Assembly: GCA_026393835.1 (NCBI GenBank)
Contig: JAPKZK010000052.1
Location: 1 to 64,000, forward strand
Length of the DNA: 64,000 bases
Direction: 5' to 3'
Source: Candidatus Aminicenantota bacterium
GTDB taxonomy: Bacteria > Acidobacteriota > Aminicenantia > UBA2199
The notes under the pieces were generated by a model. The model worked only from the letters and a program-made list of their open reading frames with translations. It made no database searches and was not told where the DNA came from. Below, piece after piece: positions 53,521 through 62,898 of this stretch (positions are counted from its first letter, which is position 1; each line of letters opens with the position of its first letter). A program made the position numbers and the translations under genes.

Positions 53521-53549
53521 ATAATAACACAAGGGGAGGTTACATGCAA
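53521..53549 (-). promoter_or_regulatory. Candidate promoter of the ATPase-HNH-Roco cassette
   Basis: On the - strand: TTGCAT (53549-53544), 17-bp spacer, TATTAT (53526-53521). The leader would be about 65 nt and contains the hairpin at 53459-53476. Confidence 0.5.
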
Positions 53550-53601
53550 GGCTTTTAGCCCCACATGTGATGACCACAACATGGCTATTCTCATCCCATT
53601 T

Positions 53602-54531
53602 TCATGCCGTCGCCGAAGGGATCGAGCGGGTGAATCCGCTGTCCACCGGCTGGTGGGCAATTTTTTCCGACCGGGATTTATCGCCGTGACCGGAGTGCAG
53701 CGTGGCGACAAAAATACCGTCTGCGCAGCGCGGGCAGGTATTAAGTCTCACCTCGATACGATGTTCCAGTTTTTGGGCTTCTTTTACGGGTAAAGCCCGG
53801 GCGATGATTTCCTGGAAAGCCGGGACATTTCGCTCCCGGGCTGCTTTAATTAGAAGTTGGGAAGAGTTCATCCCGTTTTCCAAAGCGGATTTCATTTCCT
53901 CGTCATAGGCGTTTATTGCGACGGTGTCTTTTTTAGGGATTTTCCGGTTGGGAACCGCGGCGGCAAGCCACCATATATTCTTTTTACGCATGTAGACGCC
54001 GCAGCGTTCGCAGTATGCTTTGGATTTGAGCATAAGCGGGATAACCAGGCCGCCGACGGCAAAACCGGCCAGTTCCAGGAACCGGAAAAGATATCCCAGT
54101 ATTCCCAGTTCGCCGGTGCTTGTTTTGGACCTGGATAAACTAAACGTCATACTGCGTGTGGTGGCGTCGTAATACTGGAAGAAGCTTATTTGTCGAAGCG
54201 CCGGGTATTCCTTTTGCATGCCGGTGAACTCCACATATTGGGCGCTGCCGTAGCCGATAACCAGCAGCACCAGGATGATCGCCAGGAGGCTGCCGTTCAC
54301 TTTGCGTCCCATCAGCCATGATACCAGCCCGTAACCGCTGCCGGCAGCAATTCCTACCAGGATGGCGCCCGCCGGGACAATAAATAGCGCGTACCAGCCC
54401 ATGACATTGAAATCCCCGTCGACGTTCGACAGTAAATAGACGCCCAACAGGGCTAACGCCGTGGTGACAATGCCGGCGGCCATGATCCGGAAATCGGGAA
54501 TGTGCATTGAAAATTTATGCCGGTCGTTCAT
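53602..54531 (-). CDS. Uncharacterised membrane protein with a split zinc-ribbon-like motif
   Basis: The 309-residue protein has four hydrophobic segments (about residues 15-35, 45-70, 80-100 and 145-168) and a cytoplasmic C-terminal part. One CxxC (CERCGVYM, about 173) and another (CPRC, about 268) could bind one zinc together. A helical stretch between them contains NSSQLLIKAARERN. I do not recognise a family. It is on the same strand as, and upstream of, the ATPase cassette, but a promoter lies between, so a functional link is uncertain. Confidence 0.7.
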   Translation of the reverse strand: MNDRHKFSMHIPDFRIMAAGIVTTALALLGVYLLSNVDGDFNVMGWYALFIVPAGAILVGIAAGSGYGLVSWLMGRKVNGSLLAIILVLLVIGYGSAQYVEFTGMQKEYPALRQISFFQYYDATTRSMTFSLSRSKTSTGELGILGYLFRFLELAGFAVGGLVIPLMLKSKAYCERCGVYMRKKNIWWLAAAVPNRKIPKKDTVAINAYDEEMKSALENGMNSSQLLIKAARERNVPAFQEIIARALPVKEAQKLEHRIEVRLNTCPRCADGIFVATLHSGHGDKSRSEKIAHQPVDSGFTRSIPSATA

Positions 54532-54780
54532 AACAAACCTCCTGTAATAGAATATTTTCGTATGGCATTATTTTAAAGAAGTCCGGTAGGGAAGTCAATC
54601 CTTTTATCCCGGTGCCTTTGTTCCTGGCCCTGATTCAGCAATAGCTTTTAAATCCGAAGCTCGTTTCATGAAACACGAAATTCGAAACAAATTCAAATGA
54701 CCAAAAAACGAATGACCAAAACAAAAACAATCGCAAAAAACAATCCGTTATCACGCTTTTCTACAGGAAAATCGCATAAA
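54532..54780. repeat. Intergenic stretch with dispersed word repeats
   Basis: No gene is seen. The segment 54687-54732 (cgaaattcgaaacaaat.. and tgaccaaaaaacgaatgacc) is a near-copy of 22513-22565. It leads directly into the 41-bp periodic array. Confidence 0.6.
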
Positions 54781-55035
54781 AGACTCTGGCGCAACTTTTT
54801 TGTTTCGAAAAATCGTTCCAGAGACTCTGGAAGAGATTTTCAAAAATGAAAAATCGCAAAAAAGACTCGGGTACGATTTTTTTGTAAAAAAAAACCTTTC
54901 CAGAGACTTTTTGATGAGTCTTCAAATCCGAAAAATTATCCCAGACATTTTTTGGCGATGTTTTCTTGCGGAAAAATTAGCGCAGACACTTTTAGATGAT
55001 TGATCGCGAAGAAAAAATGGCCTAAAAGATTTTTT
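54781..55035. repeat. Degenerate tandem array with ~41-bp period
   Basis: The core AGACTCTGG and its variants recur at 54781, 54822, 54863, 54904, 54943, 54984 and about 55027, spaced 41, 41, 41, 39, 41 and 43 bp. Each core is preceded by AAAAATCGC-like sequence. Many changes have piled up, but the spacing is kept. The period is not a multiple of three, and the short frames inside look non-coding. The stretch is markedly AT-rich. Confidence 0.7.
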
Positions 55036-55270
55036 GGTTGCCATCCGGATTTTATTCCTTTATAAGTTAATTTATGGAAATAAAATCACTCCTTATTTGG
55101 AGGGGCGAACATGCGAACATGGCGACACGAACATGGGGACAGGCAAAATAAACTTCCGCTCTTCTTTGTTTTTTCTTCTCTTCTTCGCTTCCTCTCTTCT
55201 TCGCTTCTATCTTTTTCCCCCCGGCGCGCCATCTCCTGGCGGCAAAGTATGTGACGATCAAGACCATTCA

Positions 55271-55299
55271 TTGCCAATGATTCTTTACTATGCTATAAT
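55271..55299 (+). promoter_or_regulatory. Promoter of the AAA/PD-(D/E)XK gene
   Basis: TTGCCA (55271-55276), 17-bp spacer, perfect TATAAT (55294-55299), 18 bp before the ATG at 55318, with AGGTG as ribosome-binding site. Confidence 0.75.
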
Positions 55300-55317
55300 A
55301 GCCGCAGGTGAAAGAAT

Positions 55318-56496
55318 ATGAAAATGAAAAAGTTGCCCATTGGGATATCGGATTTTAAAGATATAATAACAGGAAATTATTACTACGTGGATAAGACCCT
55401 GTTTATCAAAGAAATCATCGACAGCGGCGACAAAACCCTCCTTATTCCCCGACCCCGGCGTTTCGGGAAAACACTCAACCTTTCCATGGTGAAATACTTT
55501 TACGACTGCTGCCCGGGAATCTCTTCCCCAGGTACGCCCGCCCCCGGTAATACTTATAAGAACTTATTCGACTCCCTTGCCATCCTCGGGGCCGGTCAGG
55601 AGTACCTGGATAAAATCGGCAAACACCCGGTTATTTTTTTAACCTTCAGGAACATCAAGGATACCGACTGGGAATCTTGCTTAGAGAGTTTAAAAAAGAT
55701 TATCCAGCGAGAGTATGCCCGGCATTACTACCTTCTTGAAAGCCAAAAACTAATGCCGCACGAACGGGAATATTTCCAAAAGATCATTGCCCTAACAGGA
55801 AATAAAAGCGACTATACCAATAGCCTGGAAAATCTCCTTATTTTCATAAGCCGGTTTTACGATGAACGGGCAGTTATTTTGATCGATGAGTACGATGCCC
55901 CGGTCCATGCCGGTTTTACTCACGGTTATTATGAAGAGATCATTAACTTCATACGCATCTTCTTGGGCGGCGGCCTGAAAGATACCGATCAATACCTGGA
56001 GAAAGGTATTTTAACCGGTATTATCGATCGCTATTTTTCCAATAAAATCGAAAATACGAAACTGGAGATTATGCTTAAGGCCTTGATCGATGGCGATATC
56101 ATTCTTTTCGAAAAAATGTTGAAAGCCGTCATGCTGGCGGTATTCAGTTACCACGATTTCGGCGGCGAGCCGGAGAAAGTCTATCATGCGCTGGTGGCCG
56201 GCCTGTTGATCTGGATATCCAATACCCACGAGATAAAATCCAACCGCGAATCCGGTTACGGCAGGTATGATATCATGATTATTCCTAAAGACCTCGCCAA
56301 AATCGGCTATGTGATCGAATTCAAGACCGTGGATAAAGATGATAATGAAACGGTGGATACGGCGCTGGAAGCCGCCATGGCCCAGATAGAAGCAAAGAAA
56401 TACGAAACCGACCTGGTGGAAAGAGGAATAAAACATATCAAAAAACTGGCCATTGCCTTTTCAGGCAAAGAGGTTTTTGTAAAGGAACTGCCATAA
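55318..56496 (+). CDS. AAA-ATPase-like/PD-(D/E)XK protein (DUF1703 type), internally shortened
   Basis: The N-terminus has the family hallmarks LPIGISDFKDI, the Walker A-like RPRRFGKTLNLSM and Walker B AVILIDEYDAPV. The C-terminus has the nuclease-like GYGRYDIMIIP..YVIEFKT and ends in KELP. Family members are usually 500-570 residues long, but this one has 392. The block that normally follows GILTGI (with SGLNNL and WINTSSN-like motifs) is missing, and the frame continues at IDRYFSN. It looks like an in-frame deletion of about 150 residues. The family is common in many copies in anaerobes; its role is unknown. This copy may be inactive. Confidence 0.87.
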   Translation: MKMKKLPIGISDFKDIITGNYYYVDKTLFIKEIIDSGDKTLLIPRPRRFGKTLNLSMVKYFYDCCPGISSPGTPAPGNTYKNLFDSLAILGAGQEYLDKIGKHPVIFLTFRNIKDTDWESCLESLKKIIQREYARHYYLLESQKLMPHEREYFQKIIALTGNKSDYTNSLENLLIFISRFYDERAVILIDEYDAPVHAGFTHGYYEEIINFIRIFLGGGLKDTDQYLEKGILTGIIDRYFSNKIENTKLEIMLKALIDGDIILFEKMLKAVMLAVFSYHDFGGEPEKVYHALVAGLLIWISNTHEIKSNRESGYGRYDIMIIPKDLAKIGYVIEFKTVDKDDNETVDTALEAAMAQIEAKKYETDLVERGIKHIKKLAIAFSGKEVFVKELP

Positions 56497-56668
56497 AAAT
56501 AGCCACGAAGGCACGAAGGCACAAAGAAACACCAAGAGGTTTATTATTAAAAAATCCTTGGTGTCTTGGTGCGCCGTCTCTTGGTGGCAAAGTTTTCATA
56601 GTCTCAGGGCGAGGCTTGCATCATGACGAACTGATATGAAAATAGGGGGCCACGGAGGGATAATTTAT
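56497..56668. repeat. Intergenic word repeats
   Basis: The words gccacgaaggcacgaaggc and ccttggtgtcttggtgcgcc are of the same style as at 26300-26320. The middle could fold (accaagagg.. against ..ccttggtgt). No gene is seen. Confidence 0.5.
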
Positions 56669-56697
56669 TGACAGAAAATATAGAGTGTGTTATCCTT
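56669..56697 (+). promoter_or_regulatory. Promoter of the tandem Ig-protein genes
   Basis: TTGACA (56669-56674), 17-bp spacer, TATCCT (56692-56697), about 54 bp before the first ATG. Confidence 0.6.
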
Positions 56698-56751
56698 CGC
56701 TGCTAAAATTCATGAGGAAGACAAAGATTTATCAAATCTAAACTAGAAAAA

Positions 56752-59727
56752 ATGGATAAAAAAAATTTTACTATAATTATGTTGCTGGCGAGCCTTGTTT
56801 TTTGCTTTTCCCAAACTATCGCGGCAGAAAAAAGGGGGGCCCTTGAAGGCAGCGCTAATGTTATGGTTGTAAACCGGTCCGATTATCGGCTTGAAAAAAA
56901 GGTCTACACCCAGGCTGAAATCGAAATTGAAAAAAAGAAACGCCAACAGTGGCTGGAGAAAAACCTGGAAAAAGACCGGCAAAGGGCGGAAGCGGCAAAA
57001 TTCGCATCCGCCGGCGACCTGGATAAAATCCAGGCAGTCACTATTACCGCCCAGACCGGTACTTTTAATGCCATAGATAGGTTTAATACGTTTATGCTGT
57101 TGGGCGAAGTTAAAAATACCGGGTCCACCCCGGCCGTATTCGTCAAAATCATAGTAAAATTGTATGATGCCGGTAATACTTTGTTAGAAACGAGTCCTGC
57201 CTATATCGATGGCGGCAGCGTTGTGTTCTCCGGCGGCAGTTATACCAATGCCTTGAAAGCGGGTGAAACCGGTTTCTTTAAACTCTACACCTTTTTTACA
57301 GACTATGCCAATGTCGATCATTATACTTACTCGTTCGAATATTTGACCCCTTCTTTTACCCCGGCAAAAGCCACCCTACAATTCAGCGGGACCCCCCGCG
57401 TTTCGAATGCGAACGGCAGTCTGAGAATTGACGGGGATATAAAAAATACCGGCTGCTGTTATCTGACCTATTCTACCGAAGTTTACACCGCCATTTATGA
57501 CGCCGCCGGAAAAGTCATCGATACCCATTGGGCTTATGTTAATGGAAGTAAGTATCAATTCAACTCCGCTATTGCCCCGGGAGCCGTCGAAAGCTTTACT
57601 TCATATATACAGCAAGCCCCTTACAGTAGTTTTTCTTCTTATAAGTATGCCTTCTTGTGGGAAGAAGTCCCGGTGTATACGTTGACCGTCCAGTCTTCCC
57701 CCGGTACCGGCGCTAATATTGCCGTAAGCCGCAGCGACAATGAGGGATACGGCGACGGTTACACTAATTTTACCAGGATTTACAAGGCGGGTATGTGGGT
57801 CTCCTTAACCGCCCCGTCCTCCCTGAATGGGGGCGCCTTTACAAAATGGACCGTCGATGGAACAGCCAATACTTCCAGGACCATCGATGTTACCATGAAC
57901 AGCAGTCATACCGTCGTTGCCGTGTTTGGAACTCCCAACGTGATTACTTATGCGTTAACGGTACAATCCACCGGCGCTTCCCGCGTCGCCGTCACGGTAA
58001 GTCCGGCGGACCAAACCGCCGCCAGTGACGGGACTACGAATTTTACCAGGACTTATGCGGCGAATAAAACGGTTACCCTGACTGCACCCTCTAAGTCGGG
58101 TGAGAGATACTTTGCTAAATGGACCGTTGCCGGCGCCGACAGTTTATCGCGAACCGTAACGGCAACCATGAACAAAAATATCACCGCATTGGCCCATTAT
58201 GCAAACATTCCGCCGGAAATGTCCCTGAACCGCAAAGCGTTGTACTTTGCCTGTGTATTGGGTGAAAGTACAACGGACCCGCAGACATTTATCATCACCA
58301 ACACCGGCAAAGGAACGCTGGACTGGGAAATTTATCAATACTACGACAACGTCGCTTGCAACCCTGAAAAAGGCGCCAATGGTGCCATTGTTACCGTCGC
58401 CATAGACCCCGCCGGATACCTTATCGGTTCCTATGCCGGTAACATGCTTGTCTCGAATTCCAGCCATTGGTCCCAAACTGTTGACATTTATCTGACAGTA
58501 ATGTTTAAGTGGGACAACCAGGCGCCTATCGGCGATTTTGTCACTCCTACCGATGGCTCCACTGTCGGCAGCAGCGTCGCTGTTACCGGCTGGGTGGTCG
58601 ATGATACGGGTGTGAACAGCGTTAAAATTTACTATGAAAACGGGACCGATCTCGGCTATATCGGCGACGCCGTTTTCGTGGATGGGGCCAGGGCCGATAT
58701 AGAGGCGGCATATCCGACTTACCCGGGCAGTTACAAAGCGGGGTGGGGGTACATGCTGCTGACCAATTTCCTTCCCAATGGCGACGGCGCATATAAACTC
58801 CACGCCATCGCCGCCGATAGGGAAGGAAAAACCACGGACCTGGGGACTATAACTATTACCGTAGATAATACCCATGCGGTTAAACCTTTCGGCGCCATCG
58901 ATACACCCGGCCAGGGTGGAACGGCATCGGGCGCATCATTTTCCAACGTGGGCTGGATATTAACGCCGCAGCCCAACAGTATACCAACCAATGGTTCCAC
59001 CATCGATGTATACATCGACGGAGTAAACAAAGGACACCCAACTTACAATATCTACAGGCCCGATATAGCGGGTTTCTTTCCCGGCTATGCCAACAGTAAC
59101 GGTTCCATGGCGCAATTTAATATCAATACGGCGGCATATGAAACCGGTTATCATTCGATTTTCTGGATTGCCGCGGATAATGCCGGCAATGCCGACGGCA
59201 TCGGCAGCCGGTTTTTTACCATCGATAATACCGGCTCCGCCGACAGCGCAACCGCAAAAGACGGCCACTATGGACGATTAAAACCGGTGGCTGACGACGC
59301 CGACAGCCCGGCAGGCGGCGACTTCGTCCCGGACAGCGCGCCCAAATCATATGCCGGTATCCCGGCAGACTATGTTACTCCAATCAAAGTTAAGAAAGGT
59401 TTTTCCAAACGCGCCATTTTCCAGGATGTGTTTCCCGGTGAAAACGGCATCTCCCATATCGACATAAAAGAAAATGAAGTCATTGAGATCGATTTTTGCC
59501 AACTAATGGGCAATGGCGTCGGCATCTCCGGTTACCTGGAGACGGGTTCCCGGTTAACGGCTCTGCCCCTGGGATCAGCGCTGGACAGGGAAAAGGGTAA
59601 ATTCTACTGGCTGCCGGTTGCGGGGTTTATGGGCGATTATAAACTGTCCTTTATTGTAGAATCCAAAGGCGGGGTTATTCGCAAAGACGTCCGGGTTACT
59701 ATCTCACCAAAATTTGATAACAACTAA
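56752..59727 (+). CDS. Secreted multi-Ig protein, first tandem paralog
   Basis: The 991-residue protein has a signal peptide (MDKKNFTIIMLLASLVFCFS) and a charged helix (KKKRQQWLEKNLEKDRQRAE). Two FxLYD-like beta domains (about 105-305) each begin with a GEVKNTG or GDIKNTG strand. Two InlB-type repeats (315-482) come next, then a BACON/Ig-like domain (485-585), two Ig-like domains (590-830) and a cadherin-like C-terminal domain (LPLGSALDREKGKFYWLP). There is no obvious anchor or catalytic motif. It is probably an exported adhesin or scaffold. The second paralog begins 14 bp after its stop, which marks a recent tandem duplication. Confidence 0.87.
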   Translation: MDKKNFTIIMLLASLVFCFSQTIAAEKRGALEGSANVMVVNRSDYRLEKKVYTQAEIEIEKKKRQQWLEKNLEKDRQRAEAAKFASAGDLDKIQAVTITAQTGTFNAIDRFNTFMLLGEVKNTGSTPAVFVKIIVKLYDAGNTLLETSPAYIDGGSVVFSGGSYTNALKAGETGFFKLYTFFTDYANVDHYTYSFEYLTPSFTPAKATLQFSGTPRVSNANGSLRIDGDIKNTGCCYLTYSTEVYTAIYDAAGKVIDTHWAYVNGSKYQFNSAIAPGAVESFTSYIQQAPYSSFSSYKYAFLWEEVPVYTLTVQSSPGTGANIAVSRSDNEGYGDGYTNFTRIYKAGMWVSLTAPSSLNGGAFTKWTVDGTANTSRTIDVTMNSSHTVVAVFGTPNVITYALTVQSTGASRVAVTVSPADQTAASDGTTNFTRTYAANKTVTLTAPSKSGERYFAKWTVAGADSLSRTVTATMNKNITALAHYANIPPEMSLNRKALYFACVLGESTTDPQTFIITNTGKGTLDWEIYQYYDNVACNPEKGANGAIVTVAIDPAGYLIGSYAGNMLVSNSSHWSQTVDIYLTVMFKWDNQAPIGDFVTPTDGSTVGSSVAVTGWVVDDTGVNSVKIYYENGTDLGYIGDAVFVDGARADIEAAYPTYPGSYKAGWGYMLLTNFLPNGDGAYKLHAIAADREGKTTDLGTITITVDNTHAVKPFGAIDTPGQGGTASGASFSNVGWILTPQPNSIPTNGSTIDVYIDGVNKGHPTYNIYRPDIAGFFPGYANSNGSMAQFNINTAAYETGYHSIFWIAADNAGNADGIGSRFFTIDNTGSADSATAKDGHYGRLKPVADDADSPAGGDFVPDSAPKSYAGIPADYVTPIKVKKGFSKRAIFQDVFPGENGISHIDIKENEVIEIDFCQLMGNGVGISGYLETGSRLTALPLGSALDREKGKFYWLPVAGFMGDYKLSFIVESKGGVIRKDVRVTISPKFDNN

Positions 59728-59741
59728 TTCAGGAGATAAAA

Positions 59742-62700
59742 TTGAAAAAATCAATAATTGTTAATATTGCATTGCTGGTAGGTCTTCTTTTTTCTTTTTC
59801 CCAAACCGTCACGGCGGAAAAAAAGGAAACTTTTGTTGACAGAGCCAATGTTATGGTTGTAAATCGGTCCGATTATCAACTTGAAAATAAAATATACACC
59901 CAGGCAGAAATCGAAATTGCAAAGAAGAAACGCCAACAGTGGTTGGAAAAAGACCAGGAAAAAGACCGGCAAAGGGCAGAAGCGGCAAAATTCGCATCCG
60001 CCGGCGACCTGGATGCAATCCAGGCCGTCGCCATTACCGCCCAGACCGGGACTTTTAACGCCATGCAAGATGCAAGCAGTTCTTTTATCCTGTTGGGTGA
60101 AGTTAAAAATACCGGGACCACCCCGGCCGTATTCGTCGGCATCACAGTAAAAATGTATGATGGCGGTAATAATTTATTCGATACGAGGTCCACCTATATT
60201 GATGGCGGCAGCGTTGTGCAATTGTCGGCTTCGGGGATGTATACCAATGCCTTGAATGCGGGTGAAACCGGTTTCTTTGAACTTTACACCCCCACAAACT
60301 ATGCGGACGTAGCTCGGTACACTTACACTTTCGACTATTCGACAATATCTTTTACCCCGGCAAAAGCCGCCCTTCAATTAAGCGGGTCCCCCGTCTTTTC
60401 AGAGTTCTACAGCAAAATAAAAATTACCGGGGATATAAAAAATACCGGCTGCTGTTATCTGACCTATTTTACCAAAGTGTACGCTGCCGTTTATAATGAC
60501 GCTGGAAAAGTCATCGATGTGAGTGAGGCTGATGTTACCGGGAGTGATTATAAATACGACGGGACGACAACACATACCGCAATTGCCCCGGGAGCCACCG
60601 AAAGCTTTCTCTTATATGCGAGCGCCCCTTACAGTGGTTTTTCTTCTTATACTTATAAGTATGCCTTCCAATGGAGTGAAGTACTGGTGTATACCTTGAC
60701 CGTCCAGTCTTCCCCCGGAACGCTCGCCAATATAACCGTAAGTCCCAGCGACAATAATGGAAACGGCAGCGGTTACACTAATTTTACCAGGAATTACAAA
60801 CCGGGTACGCCGGTGGCCATTACCGCCCCCTCATCCCTGAACGGGGGCGCCTTTATAAAATGGACCGTCGATGGAACAGCCAATACTTCCCGGACCATTA
60901 ATGTGACAATGAACGGCAGTCATACCGTCGTGGCAGTGTTTGGAACTCCCACGGTGACTACTTACACGCTGTCCGTCCAATCTTCGGGAGTTGCCGGCGT
61001 GGCGATCACGGTAAGTCCGGCGGACCAAACCGCCAGCAGTGGTGGGACTACGAATTTTACCAGGACTTATGTGGCCAATAAATCAGTTACCCTGACTGCA
61101 CCATCTAAGTCGGGTGAGAAATATTTTGCCGGATGGACCGTTGCCGGCGCCGACAGCATATCGCGAACCGTGACTGTAACCATGAACAAAAATATCACGG
61201 CATCGGCTAATTATACAAGTACTCCGCCGACGATATCCCTGAACCGCAGCGCATTGTACTTTGGCTATGTATTTAGTAAAGCTACACCGGCCCCGCAGAC
61301 ATTTATCATCGCCAACGGCGGTGGCGGAACGCTTGACTGGAAAATTTATGAACACTATGACGCCATCGTTTGCACCCCTGGGAATGGTATCGATGGCGCC
61401 ATTGTTACCGTCTCCATAGATCCCGGCGAATACTTTCCCGGTAGTTATTACGGTGACCTGAATATAACTAATCGCGATCCCTATTCGGCCCAATATCTTA
61501 CTGTTTACCTGGAGGTTATGTGGGCGGTGCAAAACCAGGCGCCCATCGGCGATTTTGCCACTCCTACCGACGGCTCGACCGTCGGCAGCAGCGTTGCCGT
61601 TACCGGCTGGGCAGTCGATGATATCGGTGTTGACAGCGTTAAAATTTACTATGAAAACGGGGCCGGCCTCGGCTACATCGGCGATGCCGTATTCGTGGAT
61701 GGGGCCAGGCCCGATATCCAGGCGGCATATCCTACTTACCCGGGCAGTTACAAAGCGGGCTGGGGATACATGCTGCTGACCAACTTCCTTCCCAATGGCG
61801 ACGGCGAATATAAACTTCATGCCATCGCCTCCGACAGTGAAGGAAAAACCACGGACCTGGGTACTAAAACCATTACCGTAGATAATATCCATGCGGTTAA
61901 ACCTTTCGGCGCCATCGATACGCCCGGCCAGGGTGGAACGGCATCGGGCGCAAAATTTTCCAACGTGGGCTGGATATTGACCCCACAACCCAACAGCATA
62001 CCGACCAATGGATCCACCATCGATGTATATGTCGACGGAGTAAACAAAGGACATCCCGTTTACAATATCTACAGGCCCGATATAGCCGGTTTCTTCCCCG
62101 GTTATGCCAACAGTGACGGTTCCATGGCGCAATTTAATATCGATACGACGGCCTATGAAACGGGTTATCACTCGATGTTCTGGATTGCCACGGATAATGC
62201 CGGTAATGCCGACGGCATCGGCAGCCGGTTTTTTACCATCGAAAACGCCGGTTCCGCCGACAGCGCACCCGCAAATGACGGCCAGGATGAACGATTAAAA
62301 CCGGTCACTGACAACGCCGACAGCCCAACAGGCGGCGACTTCGTCCCGGACAGCCTGCACCAATCATATGCCTGCATCCCTGTAGACCATGTTACTCCAA
62401 TCAAAGTTAAGAAAAGTTTTTCCGGGCCCGCCATTTACCGGGATGTGTTTCCCGATGAAAACGGCATCTCGCATATCGACATTAAAGAAAATGAACTAAT
62501 TGAGATCGATTTTTCCCAATTAATGGGCAATGGCGCCGGCATCTCCGGTTACCTGGAGACGGGGGCCCGGTTAACGGCGCTGCCTTTGGGATCAACGCTG
62601 GACAGGGGAAAGGGTAAATTCTGCTGGCTGCCGGTTGCGGGGTTTATGGGCGATTATAACCTGACTTTTATCGCGGCATCGAAAGGCGGGGTTATTCGCA

Positions 62701-62777
62701 AAGACATCCGGATCACTATCTCGCCAAAATTTGATAACAAGATAGACGTGTTGGAGTCGCCTTTGTCTATCCGGTAG
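59742..62777 (+). CDS. Secreted multi-Ig protein, second tandem paralog
   Basis: The 1011-residue protein repeats the full layout of the upstream gene: signal peptide, KKRQQWLEKDQEKDRQR helix, two FxLYD-like domains, two InlB-type repeats, BACON-like and Ig-like domains, and the same C-terminal domain. It has about 10 extra residues at the end (KIDVLESPLSIR). It starts with TTG, with AGGAG 6 nt upstream. The Ig-like block (61535-62240) is almost identical to that of the first copy, while the FxLYD region and the BACON domain differ much more. The two proteins probably act together or as variants of one surface component. Confidence 0.87.
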   Translation: MKKSIIVNIALLVGLLFSFSQTVTAEKKETFVDRANVMVVNRSDYQLENKIYTQAEIEIAKKKRQQWLEKDQEKDRQRAEAAKFASAGDLDAIQAVAITAQTGTFNAMQDASSSFILLGEVKNTGTTPAVFVGITVKMYDGGNNLFDTRSTYIDGGSVVQLSASGMYTNALNAGETGFFELYTPTNYADVARYTYTFDYSTISFTPAKAALQLSGSPVFSEFYSKIKITGDIKNTGCCYLTYFTKVYAAVYNDAGKVIDVSEADVTGSDYKYDGTTTHTAIAPGATESFLLYASAPYSGFSSYTYKYAFQWSEVLVYTLTVQSSPGTLANITVSPSDNNGNGSGYTNFTRNYKPGTPVAITAPSSLNGGAFIKWTVDGTANTSRTINVTMNGSHTVVAVFGTPTVTTYTLSVQSSGVAGVAITVSPADQTASSGGTTNFTRTYVANKSVTLTAPSKSGEKYFAGWTVAGADSISRTVTVTMNKNITASANYTSTPPTISLNRSALYFGYVFSKATPAPQTFIIANGGGGTLDWKIYEHYDAIVCTPGNGIDGAIVTVSIDPGEYFPGSYYGDLNITNRDPYSAQYLTVYLEVMWAVQNQAPIGDFATPTDGSTVGSSVAVTGWAVDDIGVDSVKIYYENGAGLGYIGDAVFVDGARPDIQAAYPTYPGSYKAGWGYMLLTNFLPNGDGEYKLHAIASDSEGKTTDLGTKTITVDNIHAVKPFGAIDTPGQGGTASGAKFSNVGWILTPQPNSIPTNGSTIDVYVDGVNKGHPVYNIYRPDIAGFFPGYANSDGSMAQFNIDTTAYETGYHSMFWIATDNAGNADGIGSRFFTIENAGSADSAPANDGQDERLKPVTDNADSPTGGDFVPDSLHQSYACIPVDHVTPIKVKKSFSGPAIYRDVFPDENGISHIDIKENELIEIDFSQLMGNGAGISGYLETGARLTALPLGSTLDRGKGKFCWLPVAGFMGDYNLTFIAASKGGVIRKDIRITISPKFDNKIDVLESPLSIR

Positions 62778-62898
62778 GAAACCGATGCGCCGGTATTACA
62801 TTCGAATAATATCCCATCCCGTTGGGGCTATAGGTTGGGGGCGGAAGCGTATCACGGCCACATGCCGGTCGTATTGGGCGCCGTTAATGCCTGCCCTC

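Noticed and set aside
54800..55003. 67-codon + strand frame in the 41-bp array
   Set aside because: The array period is not a multiple of three, so the frame does not follow the repeats, and it has no ribosome-binding site or recognisable sequence.
61083..62171. A 362-codon open frame on the - strand inside the second Ig-type paralog
   Set aside because: A similar antisense frame (58144-58875) exists in the first paralog, which shows that it follows from the codon pattern of the real gene.
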